From the NCBI GenBank assembly GCA_014529385.2, contig CM043966.1:39368037-39432036 (forward strand): a DNA stretch of 64,000 bases, read 5' to 3'. This document shows positions 1-11,176 of the stretch, in pieces. This stretch comes from Adiantum capillus-veneris. Lineage: Eukaryota; Streptophyta; Polypodiopsida; Polypodiales; Pteridaceae. Every line of letters begins with the position of its first letter. The stretch's first letter is position 1. The translations under genes were made by a program, and so were the position numbers. The notes under the pieces are model-generated. The model was not told the origin of the DNA, did not search any database, and was given only the letters and a program-made list of their open reading frames with translations.

Positions 1-430
1 GAGTTTTTCGCTATTTGCGAGGACCGGGTTCTTGATTTTGTCGTAATTGATATTTTTGACAAAAGTTGCTATTTTTGGTGTGCTTATGTGTGTCAAAAAT
101 GTTTGATCGTGATTGTCAATTATTTTTTGAGATTTTTAGATTTTTCTTAGATTTTTTGGATTTTTCAAGCAATTTTTGGATTTTCGGGTGATTTTTAGCG
201 CCTTCGGCTAATTTTTGGACTAAATTTGGCTTTTTCGAGCATTAAGAAAATAAAAAGTGAAAATTTGGTTTCGATGAGCACCGGCTGCTTCATAACGATC
301 TTGGGCATATACTTTGACAAATTTTGATTGTCGTGCGGAGTCGATGGTCAAATTTCGAGTTCGATGCGAAAATCCCTGACGGCTAGTTCCGGTGAGAACC
401 ACCTCCTGTGATCATTAAGGTTGAATTTTG
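1..430. other. AT-rich stretch, no gene seen
   Basis: Thymine-rich, low-complexity sequence with repeated ATTTTT words. No open frame has recognisable content. It could be leader or intron-like DNA of a retroelement that starts outside the window, but nothing shows this. Confidence 0.5.
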
Positions 431-660
431 CCTTTTTCAAGGCACATAATAAGACCTCTCCCTCATTTTCTCTCTCTTATTTCCTCTCTCTCCTCTATTG
501 ACACTAAAAGCCACAAGGGGCTCTTAACTCTCTCTCAACTCTCCTCGTCGGATAGATCTTTAAGGTCTCTTGGGATAGTTTCCTACGACGTTAAAATACT
601 CTTCTTCTTCTGCCACGTGCCCATACACACTCTCTCTCTGCCACGTGGTGACCAACCCAC

Positions 661-747
<87 letters not shown>

Positions 748-954
748 GCTCTCTCCTTGTCGTTTAGTCGCCCCCTGCCCGCAGTTCGCGTTGACACACT
801 CTCTCTCCCTCTGTTTCGCGCACGCGGCACGTTGCTGCTCCCATCATAGACTTCGTCATTTGCAGGTCACCGCACCATCATTGCCTTCGTCGCCTGTTGC
901 TCCCATTCCTGCAGCCCCGCCACAATGGTAAGCAAGGTAACTCCCTAGTATGTA
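431..954. other. CT/CA-rich stretch, no gene supported
   Basis: Pyrimidine-rich DNA around a long CA microsatellite. The only long frame (167 codons on the plus strand) is a Thr-His repeat made by the CA run, so I do not call a gene. Near 925-941 the sequence contains GGTAAGC and GGTAACT, which resemble plant 5' splice sites, directly before an A-rich tract. A 5' untranslated exon or retroelement leader is possible but unproven. Confidence 0.4.
664..745. repeat. (CA)n microsatellite
   Basis: About 41 uninterrupted CA dinucleotides. A shorter CA run follows at about 1006-1023. Long pure runs mutate quickly, so this length is likely polymorphic. Confidence 0.97.
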
Positions 955-1790
955 TTTTAATTATGATTTTTAAGTTATTTAGGTAATTTTATTTAGTCAC
1001 TTTAAACACACACACACACACACAAAAATAATAAAAAATAAACATAAATAAGAGAAAAAACATAAAAACAATAAAAAAAATAATGGTTTTAAAAATTATA
1101 AAAAAAAGAAAAACTTATAAAAATAATAACCTTACAGAAAGCTCCTAAAAATATAAATTACAAGGGTAATTCACAAAAATTGTAAAAAATTCATAAAAAC
1201 TCACAAAAAATCCATAAAAAATCAAAAATTGATAAGATAAATCACAAAAAAGCATAAAACCCTCATAAAATTCCATAAAATTTACAAAATTCAGAGAAAA
1301 ATTCAAAAAAATTGAAAAAAAGTCTATAAATATTCATAAAAATACCAAAATTTTTATAACATTCAAAATTTAACAAAAAATAATAAAAATAAAAGAGGAG
1401 TGGTTGAAAGAGACAAAAAAAAAACACCGCAGAAAAGAATTCACGCATCGCAAGAGCAAAAGAAATGGGCCGAGCAAACAGCGAAAAGAGAGAAATAGCA
1501 GAAGAACAACTGAAAAAGCGAGAAAAGAGACCAACACAAAGCCGTGAGCGACATAAATAATTTCAAAATTTGTCAAAATGAAGCAGAAAACGAACTAAGT
1601 GTGGCTGAGAAATCGAAGCATGTAGAGAGCTAACCGGCTAGGATACATTCACACGAAACCGAATTTGAAATTGAATTTTTGCGTAAAATATGGCCGCTAG
1701 GGAATTGTTCACGTGTCAAAATTACGGCGCAGGGCTGAAAATAACAGGTTTTGGGTGAAAATTAGCAAGTGCGATTTTACATAGTGAATG
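955..1790. repeat. A-rich leader-like tract (copy 1)
   Basis: Adenine-rich sequence built from words such as CATAAAAA, ACAAAAAATC and AATTCA for about 500 bp, then a more mixed part with GCCGAGCAAAC and AGCGAGAAAAGAG. The same order occurs at 26960-27890 upstream of the better YDG coding copy. Both tracts are preceded by GGTAAG words. I infer that this is the decayed 5' leader of YDG-old, although 3.1 kb of other DNA separates it from the coding remnant at 4936. Confidence 0.4.
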
Positions 1791-1810
1791 CTCCGGACCT
1801 TTGAACACAA

Positions 1811-2046
1811 GGAAAAAAAAGGGGGGGGGGGGGGGGGGGGGTTGCTTTGATTACATCAAACACTACAGCTCTATCTCATGGCCATGCATTAAAAAAAAGC
1901 CCCCTATTTGTCATTTTAAAGCCCCAGGGATCCTCAACAAGAGGGGCCACAGGGGCGTGTAGAATGGCCATCCAGGGAAAATGGATGGCCATTTTGCACG
2001 CCCTTTGTGGCCCCTCTTGTTGAGGGTCCCTAGGGACTTAAAATGG
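1811..2046. mobile_element. Poly-G plus foldback unit 1 (MITE-like)
   Basis: A run of about 22 G (1819-1841) is followed by a spacer and a long inverted repeat. Arms at 1911-1974 and 1982-2046 are nearly complementary over about 63 bp around a GGGAAAA loop. The same poly-G, spacer and hairpin recur at 2131-2374, so this is a repeated unit and not a chance palindrome. It looks like a foldback MITE; no coding capacity. Confidence 0.7.
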
Positions 2047-2130
2047 AAAATAAAGACCAAGACGTTCCCAAGAACAGGGGGTGGACACAAGGAAGTAAAA
2101 AATGGTTGATGAGCATGATACAAGGTTTAG

Positions 2131-2374
2131 GTATTTGCCATTTTGGGGGGGGGGGGGGGGGGGGGGTTGCTCTGATTACAGCAAACTGTACACCTCTATC
2201 TCATGGCCATGCATTAAAAAAAGCCCCTATTTGTCATTTTAAAGCCCCAGGGACCCTCAACAAGAGGGCCCACAAGGGCATGCAGAATGGCCATCCAGGG
2301 AAATGGATGGCCATTCTGCGTGCCCTTGTGGCCCCTCTTGTTGAGGGTCCCTGGGGCCTTAAAATGGCAAATAC
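2131..2374. mobile_element. Poly-G plus foldback unit 2 (MITE-like)
   Basis: Second copy of the unit at 1811-2046. It is bounded by 14-bp inverted ends, GTATTTGCCATTTT on the left and its complement on the right. Inside are a G run (2145-2166), a spacer and a hairpin with arms 2235-2297 and 2304-2366, loop GGGAAA. The arms differ at only about four positions in 61. I could not identify a clear target duplication, so the superfamily is unknown. Confidence 0.75.
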
Positions 2375-4060
2375 AAGCATATTTTTGATGCATGGCTATG
2401 ATTCAAGTGTTTAAATTTTAGGCTGTTTTCAATAGCTTCTAGCTTCCAATCGGCTCCAAATGTTCATCTCGTCGTGCTCTTTGACCATTGTGTGATGCAA
2501 AAAATCATATCTTGCTCGAATTATTTAAAAATCAACGTGCAAGTTGGCAATTTCTAAAAAAAATGATGTAAAACAATCAATTTCTTACTTTTTCCTTAAT
2601 CTATGGGCTCCAACGAGCATTAAAACCATGGAATCTGAAAATACTCAAAGAACCAATGTTTTTTTTTTGTGTTAAGGATTGTATTTCCTACATACAAAAC
2701 TTTCCCAAAATCTCGCCCTAACACCTTCAAAAGTGGCTTCCAAGGAGTGCACTCGGTGAAAATTTGAAATTGAAGGTAAACAATTAGAATGAACTCTTAG
2801 ACTGTGTACAAACTTTAAAATAGCCAAAATTTCCTTCAAGAAATTTTTTTTGCTAAAAATTTGAACATAGGTCCTCCTTGGACTTCCCACAATGATAGAA
2901 GTCAAAGGGTTCAAGGAGAGGTATGGTGTCACAAGTGCATGGTAGGAATCTCATCGAGGTTTATTCTATCAAGATCTCTTGTACATTATCATGTCTTCCC
3001 ATGTACAATCGTACCAAACAAAAACAAATTTACACTTTAAATGACTACAAATCTTATTTAACTTATCAAACAATCTAAAATATAGTAGACCTAGAGTGCT
3101 CTTACACATCAACAAACAAAAAAGTCCAAATTTCTTCTCATTAACTTTGACAAAGTGAACAACTTCCAAGGGGTAGTGAGGTCATAGTTCTTACATCCAT
3201 TCCATGACATGGTATGTTCATGGAGTGACCTATCACATAAAAATATCTTTGGTGGGGGTGCCCTCATGTTAGGAAAGAGTGTGTTGCTTATGAAAAGCTA
3301 TTGTATTGTCCTACTAAGGATCTCTCCATGTTAGCATAAATTGCTTGAGGAGAGCTTTGTGCCATCGTAAAACCTTCATGTTATGCCAGTTCCTTGAGCC
3401 ATTCTTGCAAACAACACCACTCCACTAGCATAGTAAGAGGTCACCTTGTATCATGATGCGTTAGAGACATGTTCTTCAAATAAAAACATGTATGAATTCA
3501 ACATTTGCAAGCTGTATAATAAAGACACTTGTTAAGTATATGTTGTACAAATTTGCAAGTATTTTCATCCAACTGGGAATAAAAAATTCTAAAATATACA
3601 TTATGATGAGATTGCCCACCTCTAATAAGCATGTATTTGAAGCACCTACCTGCAAGATGTAACAAAGAAGGCTATTAAGTGGTGACACTTGACCTCTCTA
3701 AGCTACATCCTTTCACTATTTGTGCACAAAATCAACATTTGTGCCAAGCACTACAAAACAAGTAGAGGCAACACCTTAGACTTCAAAGTCTATGATAAGA
3801 AGAACACAACCAAAATTAAGAAGTATATTGCTTTGTACCCAAGGGGTGTTTCTTTCAAATATGTGATGGTATTGGCAAGCTTCATAATACACACATCCTT
3901 TTCATACAATTGTTGTTAGAGAGTTTCAACCCTCATCTTCAAAGAGGTAATACTTTCTTGTATGCCACTGTTTTGAGCTGAAGAGCTTGACATTCGTGCA
4001 TCCACGAATGCAAAGAAGCACCTGCACCCATACACAACTAGTTGCAATAGCCTAACAAGC
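2375..4060. other. No gene recognised
   Basis: Ordinary AT-rich sequence with only short frames on both strands (up to 86 codons) and no motif of a known family. It may be diverged retroelement leader or ancient repeat. Confidence 0.5.
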
Positions 4061-4935
4061 CTACTTCTCCCCCCCCCAAGATATTGAAGAACCAGCAACA
4101 TTCGTCTCACCAAACGGTACGACGTTCCTGGGATGACCTTTACTCACCCTCACATGCGACCTTCGGTGCAAACACCACGAACAAGAAAGTATGTACAATT
4201 TTGTTGTGCAGAGTACATGGTGGTGGAGGCATACGATTTGTGATGTCCGTGAGCACCACGGCAGTTGCATGAGAAAGCAAAGAATGAAAAGAGAGAGGGG
4301 GGAGGCAGAGGGAGGAACATGGGAGGAGAGAAGGAGGCAGGGGGAGAGAGGGAGAGAGAGAGAGGGGAGGAGGAGGAGGAGAGAAGGGGCCAGGGAGGGA
4401 GAAGAGAGGGAGAGAGGAGGGAGGAGGAGGAGAGAACAAAGGTTTTTTTTTTTTTTTTGGATCTTTTTTTTGAAAAACTGGACTTTCAATGTTTGTAGGT
4501 TGAAAAAAAGGTCAAAAAATGATTTTTTGATACGTATATATGTTGGAGGGAGTTTTAAGTAAAAAATAAGTAAAAATAATCTTTTTGAAAAAAAGTCAAA
4601 TTCTGGCTCTTAGTAACCCACGTTTTTGCTGATGTGGCCACACCCTTTTACTCCCTTCACTTTCCAAAAGTTAGAGAGGGAAAGTGACCTCTTAGGTCCA
4701 CATCCTACATGTGTCTAAAAAAAAGGCTAGAAAAGCCTACTCAAAACTAGCTTCTTGAATGCCCTTGTCCCCTTAAACCTACACAATATTAGCCTTAATC
4801 CCTAAAAATTAGGATTCCTTACAAGGCCCATGCAAAGTCCATATTTCTCATAATGGGGAATCATCAACAAACAATTGGTAATCATTCGAGCCGAGATCAT
4901 CACAGTTCTATCCCAGTTCTGGAAGGTGTTGCCAC
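4061..4935. repeat. Polypurine GGAGA-rich tract and flanks
   Basis: Positions 4283-4437 are almost pure purine on the plus strand (GGAGAGAG, GGAGGAGG words), followed by a T run at 4443-4458. Frames here on both strands are low-complexity Arg/Glu or Pro/Ser/Leu runs and are not genes. From 4461 to 4935 I see nothing recognisable. Confidence 0.8.
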
Positions 4936-5780
4936 AATTTAGTCAAGAAGCTAGAAGTGAACGTGCATGCTAGAAATTGGCTAGTGCAATAATTGCACTG
5001 CAATTTGAGCTTCCAATTGGACAAACAGGGACACAAATCACGGTGGATTGCCTAAATCATGGTGGATTGCAAATTAGGCTATTCAAGGCCCATATTTTCA
5101 TCATTTCAAAGGTTGCAATCAATTTTGACACTTTTGAGCTAGAGTTACTCAAATGCCAAAATTGCTTTGACACAAGCAATTTTATCAAACCAAGCAGGAG
5201 AAATTCTACTAATCAAAATCATGATATGCTAAAAGAGAGTTTTTATAGATTGAGCTAACATGGACTCAAGTCGAGCCGAGAATTCAAATATAGCATAGCA
5301 AGCTAGTGGTAGTGGCAACATCGGCACAAGTGCAAAAGAGCATCTTCTACAACTATATGGCTAAAATGGAGATAAATTTTAATATGCAGATTCGAAAGGC
5401 CATAGGTATCTTATGAGTAGCAAAAGTAGCATAGGAGCCACGATCCTATTGATCAAAGAGTGAAGCCGAATTCAGAGAACTCCCAGATGTTCACAAACTT
5501 CAATGGAGCCAGGTATTGCAAGCTCAAAGATAAAGTACATATAGAAGTTCAAAAAGTCAACCCAAGTGTTTATCCAGAAACCTGCACAAGCCAGCAAAGC
5601 ATCCATTTAATGCATATGCAATCAGGGTCAGTGTACATGGATCATAGTGGTCAGATCTATAGTTGAGAATAAAAAATGGAAGATCCAATAGATCAACCAA
5701 TAGAAGCCAATCTAATGGGAGAACTAAGCCAAAGATGGTATAAAGGTCAAGATAGAGCAGTCTATAGCCTGATGCTTCGT
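4936..5780 (+). pseudogene. YDG-old, 5' coding remnant
   Basis: Left part of the older YDG element. From about 4936 it aligns with 28010-28702 of the younger copy: the shared words CTAGAAGTGAAC, ACATGGACTCAA and ACAACTATATGGCTA come in the same order. It encodes the first YDG-type repeats (LYGYNG-like and SVYMDHSGQIYS), but the frame is broken by several stops and shifts. At 5550 it keeps a CAA codon where the younger copy has TAA. The remnant stops at 5780 exactly where the LTR of YDG-young begins, and its continuation starts at 34671. No reverse transcriptase or integrase is encoded. Function unknown. Confidence 0.7.
5776..5780. repeat. Left target-site copy of YDG-young
   Basis: TTCGT directly before the LTR start. 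The matching flank after the right LTR is TCCGT (34666-34670), four of five bases identical. Joining the flanks with one copy removed gives a gap-free match to the undisturbed sequence near 28697-28716. Confidence 0.65.
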
Positions 5781-6427
5781 TGTTAATTGAGTCACGTCAG
5801 TTAACAGAAGATGCTAAAGTCCGAAGATGTACGAATGCACATCGAAGATCAACAGAAAGAAGCAGTAAAGATTGGAGTTACACATTTTTCACGTTTTTCC
5901 AAAATGGTTACGTATTGTAAATTCCCGATTTATTTCAAGCCATTGTAATATTGTTAACGTGTTACGGGCTCAATGGGAGTTCCAAGCTGTAAAGAACAGG
6001 TTAGTTATTGTGCCTAAGTTGCAGATTCAGTAAGTAGTGGAGCCCTAAAGGCCTTGGGCACCCGAACATTGCATATTTTTACCCTAGGTATATAAGGCAG
6101 TGTGTAAAAGAAGTTCCAGTTCTCAAGTCATTTGTTGAGAGCACTCTTTGGTGAGAGCTCTTGAGGTATGTGGCTATAGAGTCCTTGAGCTTCTCCTTGA
6201 TTATGAGACTTAATTAACACTAATCAATGATCATTCTCATTCACTATGCCTCTCTCATGCTTCTTATGATTGCCTATGATGCTTAGATTAGCTAGATCTA
6301 CATTAATTAGTGGTTAATCCCTCTAAAATCTTGTGTGATTTCCCTCTTTTGCTTGTGTGTGCATGTAGGTTTGATTGGAGTGTGGTGCTCGATAGATCTA
6401 TGTGTGTGTGCTTTCCATTAGTGTGCA
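5781..6427 (+). repeat. YDG-young 5' LTR, 3'-truncated
   Basis: Begins TGTTAATTGAGTCACG and follows the 3' LTR at 33743 through the TATA region to GCTTTC-ATTAGTGTG. After about 6427 it switches abruptly to the inverted gag-protease fragment, losing the last quarter of the LTR. Confidence 0.8.
6089..6097 (+). promoter_or_regulatory. TATA box of the YDG LTR
   Basis: TATATAAGG in a stretch that is identical in the other LTR (34051-34059), both preceded by ACCCTAGG. Its position in the middle of the LTR fits the RNA polymerase II start expected of an LTR promoter. Confidence 0.6.
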
Positions 6428-8090
6428 TCAATTGATTCATGCCCTTGGCATACAACCCCATTACATAGGAGTCATACCAGGCTAGGCCGAACATCATATC
6501 GTAGGAGTCCATGGGCATGACAATGAAATCCACTCTTACCCGCCATTCACCTACTTGGACAGCCACGTCAAAAGCCATTGCTGTGTTTGAATCTTCACCT
6601 TGGATAAAGCCTACTGAGATACTTCGTCCTCCTCCTGGCTTGGAAGTCCTTACCCCCAAGCGTTTGGCGCACGACGGTGAGATGAAGTTGTGGCTCGCTC
6701 CAGAATCGAGCATCGCTAGTTGTGATTGACCGTTGATCATTGTTTTGACATAGATATTTGGGATTGGTTTTATGTGTGCCGCCAGGTAGTGTAGGGAAGA
6801 TTTGATGTCTCCTACATGAACTGTTCCTTCAGTCGGCTCCTTGGGTCCGATTTCTGCTCTTGCTCCGTGATGTCGATGATTTGTACTTGCGACGTTCCTT
6901 CTCTGTCCGCATTAGTTTCATTGGCCCAAGCGGAGTGAGCTCGAGATTGTGAGCTAACCTTATAAAATTCATAGTCCCAGTGAGCACCCCCACAATGACG
7001 GCAGTCTCGGGGCGGGGATCTCCAAGGCAAGTTCTGTTGAGCAGCCCCTCCTCATTGCTTTACTGAGAAGTTCCTACTGACTGACGAGCGACTAGTGTTA
7101 CTTGGATTATTACTGCGGAAGCTTCCATAGGGTCGGTTCTGACTCGATGTGTTCCCTGTGGGCTCACCTCTCTGAGGAATAGCTAACTTCTGTTTGAGTT
7201 TGTAGGGCTAGTCCCACTTCCCCCAGTAGTCCTTGGGTTGGTGGCCCCTTTTTGATGTAAGTCGGAGTCCACTAGTCTTTCTACCATGGTTAGTGCTGAC
7301 ATGTAGTCGGTTGGATTTTGTTTTTCGATTTCTCTACGGGCCCAATCCTTGAGCCCATAAAGGAAACCATGGAGCCTCACTCTCTTCCAAGTCATCTGCT
7401 CAACGTTTAGCATGGCTTGCCTGTATTTAGACACATACTCCTGCAACTTGATTTCCCCCTGGGTCACCGTTTTCCATTCATCCAGGTGTCTGAATCCTCA
7501 TTCTTTGGCACGAAGTAGTCCCGCATCTCAGCCTTGAGGCGGGTCCATGTAATGTATGGATTTTTCCTTTCCTCCAGTAGGAATCAATTGTATGCGTCCC
7601 CTTCTAGGAAGTGGGAGACTACGGAGGGCCATAGGCCTTCTACCATCTTGCTGGTTCGAAAGAAGCTCTCAGAGTTGCAAATCCATTTTTCCAGTAATAG
7701 AGAGTCTCGTTGGCCCGAGTAGGGAGAGGGTTTGATGGGTTTAAAGTTCCCCATTCCATCACTCCCACTCGGGAGGATTCCTGAAGTGCCTGCCTGTCCT
7801 TTTCCTTTGTTGACTGGGGCACTTTGAGCTGCTTGGGCATTCATCAGGTTGACCTGTATGAACTGCTGCATGAGAGCGGCTTGGGTCTCCATGAGAGACT
7901 CCAGCCGGCTCACTCTGTCATCCCTGGGAGGGGCACTCCCCCCTCCGTGAAATGAGTGTTTGTTTGCGTGACTCATTTTGTTCGGAGACGAAGGCGCGGA
8001 CTCAAACTTTGGGTCGGCTTTGTTAATAGTATCTTGACGTTGTAGTCTCCCTTGCAAGCATATCCACCTTGAATACTCCCAAAGAGTCAA
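6428..8090 (-). pseudogene. Ty3-type gag-protease fragment (inverted)
   Basis: Read on the minus strand from 8090 down. The Gag N-terminus and matrix-like part (8090-7584) contain a PSPYSG word. A capsid part (7467-7183) follows with a typical R-L-x-x-F-x-x-G-L-K pattern. A zinc knuckle lies near 7003-6965, with C-x2-C-x3-H present but the last Cys read as Phe. A retropepsin (6740 to about 6430) carries LDSGASHNFIS at 6713-6681 and a MFGLAWY loop. Frameshifts separate these blocks. The protease runs out at the junction with the YDG LTR near 6428, and no reverse transcriptase follows. The primer site at 8219-8231 shows that this is the 5' end of an element whose own LTR is missing. Confidence 0.85.
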
Positions 8091-8218
8091 CTACCCCGTC
8101 TTCCGTGATCTCTTCCAATCGTGCAGTGGGTAAGGGAGTGCTGCTCGAGTAGTTGGTGTAGTCACTTTCCGTGGGTCTCTGTGCCCCTCTGTTATGCATA
8201 GACCGGCTTTGATTTTCT

Positions 8219-8231
8219 AGCTCTGATACCA
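8219..8231 (-). other. Primer-binding site of the inverted Ty3 fragment
   Basis: Minus-strand TGGTATCAGAGC, the usual plant complement of the 3' end of initiator tRNA-Met. The LTR that should lie next to it is absent; two bases later the sequence becomes an RNase H region in the opposite orientation. Confidence 0.8.
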
Positions 8232-8233
8232 AG

Positions 8234-10150
8234 TGGACAGAAGAAGCCCAACGAGCTTTTGAGCATATCAAACAAGTCATGTGCTCCCTGCCAGTACTCA
8301 AGCTCCCATAGTTCGATAAGCCATTTGAAATTCATACCGATGCATCACGTATTGCTCTGGGAAGTGTGCTAATGAAAGAAGAGAGACCAGTGGCCTACAT
8401 CTCAAAAAAGTTTTCAAATCCTCAGAAGCGATGGGCTACACACGAGCAGGAGATGTATGCAGTGGTGTATTGCCTGGATCAATGGTGTTTCTACGTGTTA
8501 GATAAGCATAAAAAAGTATACATAGATAATGTCTCACTGAAGTATTTTTAGATGCAGCCTAAGCTCTCGCACAAACAGAGCCGATGGTAAGATCAGCTAG
8601 CAGAATATGATCTAGAGATCATTCATAAACCGGGTAAGAAAAATGAGATGCCAGATGCTCTCAGTCGCATGCCCGAGGTCAATGCAGTCAGTATAATAAG
8701 CAATGAAGATGTACTTGGTCAGATTCGTGAGGCCAGTAAGACAAACCCCGCAGTATTACAAATGATGTAGAGTTGGTGACAAGGAAAGACTTCAGTGGGG
8801 CTCTTCGACTTGCGGGATGGGCTATGGTATGCTCATAACTGTGTGTATGTGCCAGATGATCCAGCACTGAAGGCAAAATTACTCCGGGAAACCCACGACT
8901 GCAAAGTTGCAGGTCACGGTGGGCAAAAGAGATCTTTTGATAAACTAAGCCGCTACTTCTTCTGGCCAAAGATGCAAGAGGATGTGGTTGAATATGTAAG
9001 GACTTGCCCTACTTGCCAACTAGTCAAAGCACAGCGCATAAAGCCAGCAGGGCTGTTGATGTCTATGCCTACACCATCTTTACCTTGGGATGTAATCAGC
9101 ATGGATTTCATAGTCGACTTACCAGAAAGTCACGGGTTCACTACCATCTTCGTGATAGTGGATTTTTTCAAAGCAAGCACACTTCATTCCCGCTAAGCCA
9201 CCGCTTACAGTGTACCAGACAGCTCGACTCTTCTTCAAACATGTCTTCAAAAATCATGGATTGCCCTTGGCAATTGTGTTAGATCGCAACGGGCGATTCT
9301 TGAGTGACATGTGGCGGGAATTATTCAAGCTCTTGGGTACACAACTCAGGTTCTCGTCAGCCTATCACCCTCAACAGATGGGCAAACTAAGCGAATTAAT
9401 CAAGGCATTGAAGATTACATCCGCTGCTATGTTCAAGAAGATCAAAAGGATTGGGCAGATTTTCTGGAAGTTCTTGAGTTTCAGTATAATAGCAGTGTGC
9501 ACTTAGGAATAGGATACACCCCTTTTGAGCTAGCCACGGGTAAAGAAGTAATTACGCCCATGGCTTTTGCTTCAGACACCATGCATGCGGAGGATCAGGA
9601 TGTTGAGCAGTTTTTGATGGCTTGGCACAAGCGCATGGATGTAGCCAGAAAACACTTGATAAAGTATAAGGAAAACTATGTAGCCAGGCACAACGAGAAA
9701 GCAAGAACCGAGTTCTTTCAGAAAGGTGATTTAGTACTGGTCAGTGCACAAAAGATTAATCTTCCAGAGAACTTAACACCCAAATTCAACCACCGATACT
9801 ATGGTCCATATCGGGTTCTTCAAGATTTCAACATCTCCTACAAGCTGGAGCTACCATCCAATGTCAAAATACACAATGTATTCCACATTAGCTTACTCAA
9901 ACGATTTCAAGTTGATGGGAAATATGGCCGTCATGTGCCTTTATTAGACAAAGAACAGAATCCTTTTGAGACGGAGATCATTATCAAACACCGTTTTAGA
10001 CGCAATCTCCTGGAATTCTATATAAAATGGCGAGGGCGCCATATGTCAGATTGCACTTGGGTGCCAGAAGACAGAGTCATTGCAATGGACAAGCAACTGT
10101 TACTTCGGTACTACAGAATACCGGAGCTCAAGCACATGCCCAGAGCATAG
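8234..10150 (+). pseudogene. Ty3 chromovirus RNase H - integrase - chromodomain remnant
   Basis: Starts inside the polymerase at WTEEAQRAFEHIK. RNase H shows HTDAS (8333-8344) and LSR near 8660. Integrase follows: an HHCC zinc domain (8890-9020, ending TCPTCQ), the first Asp in SMDFIVDLP (about 9100), the second in DRNGRF (9280) and the third block at TDGQTKRIN (about 9380), where the catalytic Glu is replaced by Lys. The C-terminal part 9500-10150 has the HNVFHISLLK core-exit motif and a chromodomain (FYIKWRGR...TWVPEDRV, 10010-10080), which targets integration to modified chromatin in this clade. At least five in-frame stops (8310-8780) and two frameshifts (about 9180 and 9380) make it dead. 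The reverse transcriptase fingers and palm are missing. Confidence 0.92.
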
Positions 10151-10329
10151 AGGTCAGCAACAATGTACAACAGAATAAGCAGTAGAAGTAGGATGCATTA
10201 GTTCAGCAGTTATGCACAAGTTTTCAAGCAGAGTAGATATGCAGATGCATCAATTATGCAATGTAAGCAGTGTGTGGTCAGTTACCTTAGTCTTGATGAG
10301 GATGTCAAGTTCTTTAAGGGTGGGGAGAA
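10151..10329 (+). other. 3' untranslated end and polypurine tract
   Basis: Short AT-rich tail after the chromodomain frame, ending AAGGGTGGGGAGAA just before the LTR. This is the plus-strand primer tract expected in a Ty3 element. Confidence 0.7.
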
Positions 10330-11175
10330 TGTTGGGATCCTCGTGGGGGGTGCCTTTTCCTCGGCGATCGACGACCCTTCCGTGTTCCTTCGGCGGTCCA
10401 CCCTCCTACTCAAACATGTGAGGGGGCAGCCCATGCCTCCACATGACGGAGCACCCCTCTCAGCTCCATGGCTCCACGTGAGGGAGCAACCCTCTTGCCT
10501 GGGAGGGACCCCGGGTCCACGGTGCCCTGTTCGGTGGAAATTGCTCCTCTCCGCGGCCACGCCCCCCACGGGCCTTGGTGTGACAACTTCAGTCCCGTCG
10601 CTCCCGTGAACCACCACGGCTCCGGGAGCCCCCAAAAAGCATTTTGCAAAGTGAGATCCCCGCTTGGGCTGTGGTGGCCAGGGCGGGTCCCCGGGGCTCC
10701 GTGGTCCAAATCGGCCTGGGAAGCGCCCGCGAGGCTGTTTCAGCACTTTTCTCAGTTTTTGGAACCGCGCCTCTAGAGGGGGCCGACGGTGGATTCTTGA
10801 GAGGGTTTTCTACCTCATCCGTTGGTCCTCGGGCAGTATGCTTGAGCGCCCTAAATTAAAGTACTTATAAGGGAGTAGTACTCCACTCTTGGTGAACCGG
10901 ACGTATTGAGCCGGGGTAGCTGAGAGGGGGCCGGGGTGGCAATCCTCTCTTCCATAAATCCATCTATCCACTCTATGTTGAAGTTTAGCTGAACCTAGCC
11001 ATCAGACGTGCTGGAGGCCTCCGTCCCTTTTGTAATCATCTTCTTGGAATCAATACAAAAGCGTCCGTTTTGGGATTTTTCTCAATACATTGTCTCGCGC
11101 GTCCCCTTTGAAGTCCTTGCTCAAAGTATTGTGAAGTCGGCTAACTTGTGTTCAGGTGAAGGATTGGTGAACGCA
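10330..11175 (+). repeat. 3' LTR of the chromovirus
   Basis: Begins TGTTGGGATCC after the purine tract and probably ends at TGAACGCA. It is much more GC-rich (10340-10800) than its surroundings. Frames inside it on both strands are not genes. The right edge abuts the next element with one base between them, and I cannot check a target duplication because the left LTR is lost. Confidence 0.75.
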
Positions 11176-11176
11176 T

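Noticed and set aside
428-931. 167-codon plus-strand frame and antisense Cys-Val frames
   Set aside because: They are produced by the CA microsatellite; no other content supports a gene.
4061-4562. Arg/Glu-rich and Pro/Ser-rich frames on both strands
   Set aside because: Translation of a polypurine tract; low complexity only.
10212-10870. Several frames of 70-154 codons on both strands
   Set aside because: They lie in the GC-rich LTR of the chromovirus and overlap one another; no domain seen.
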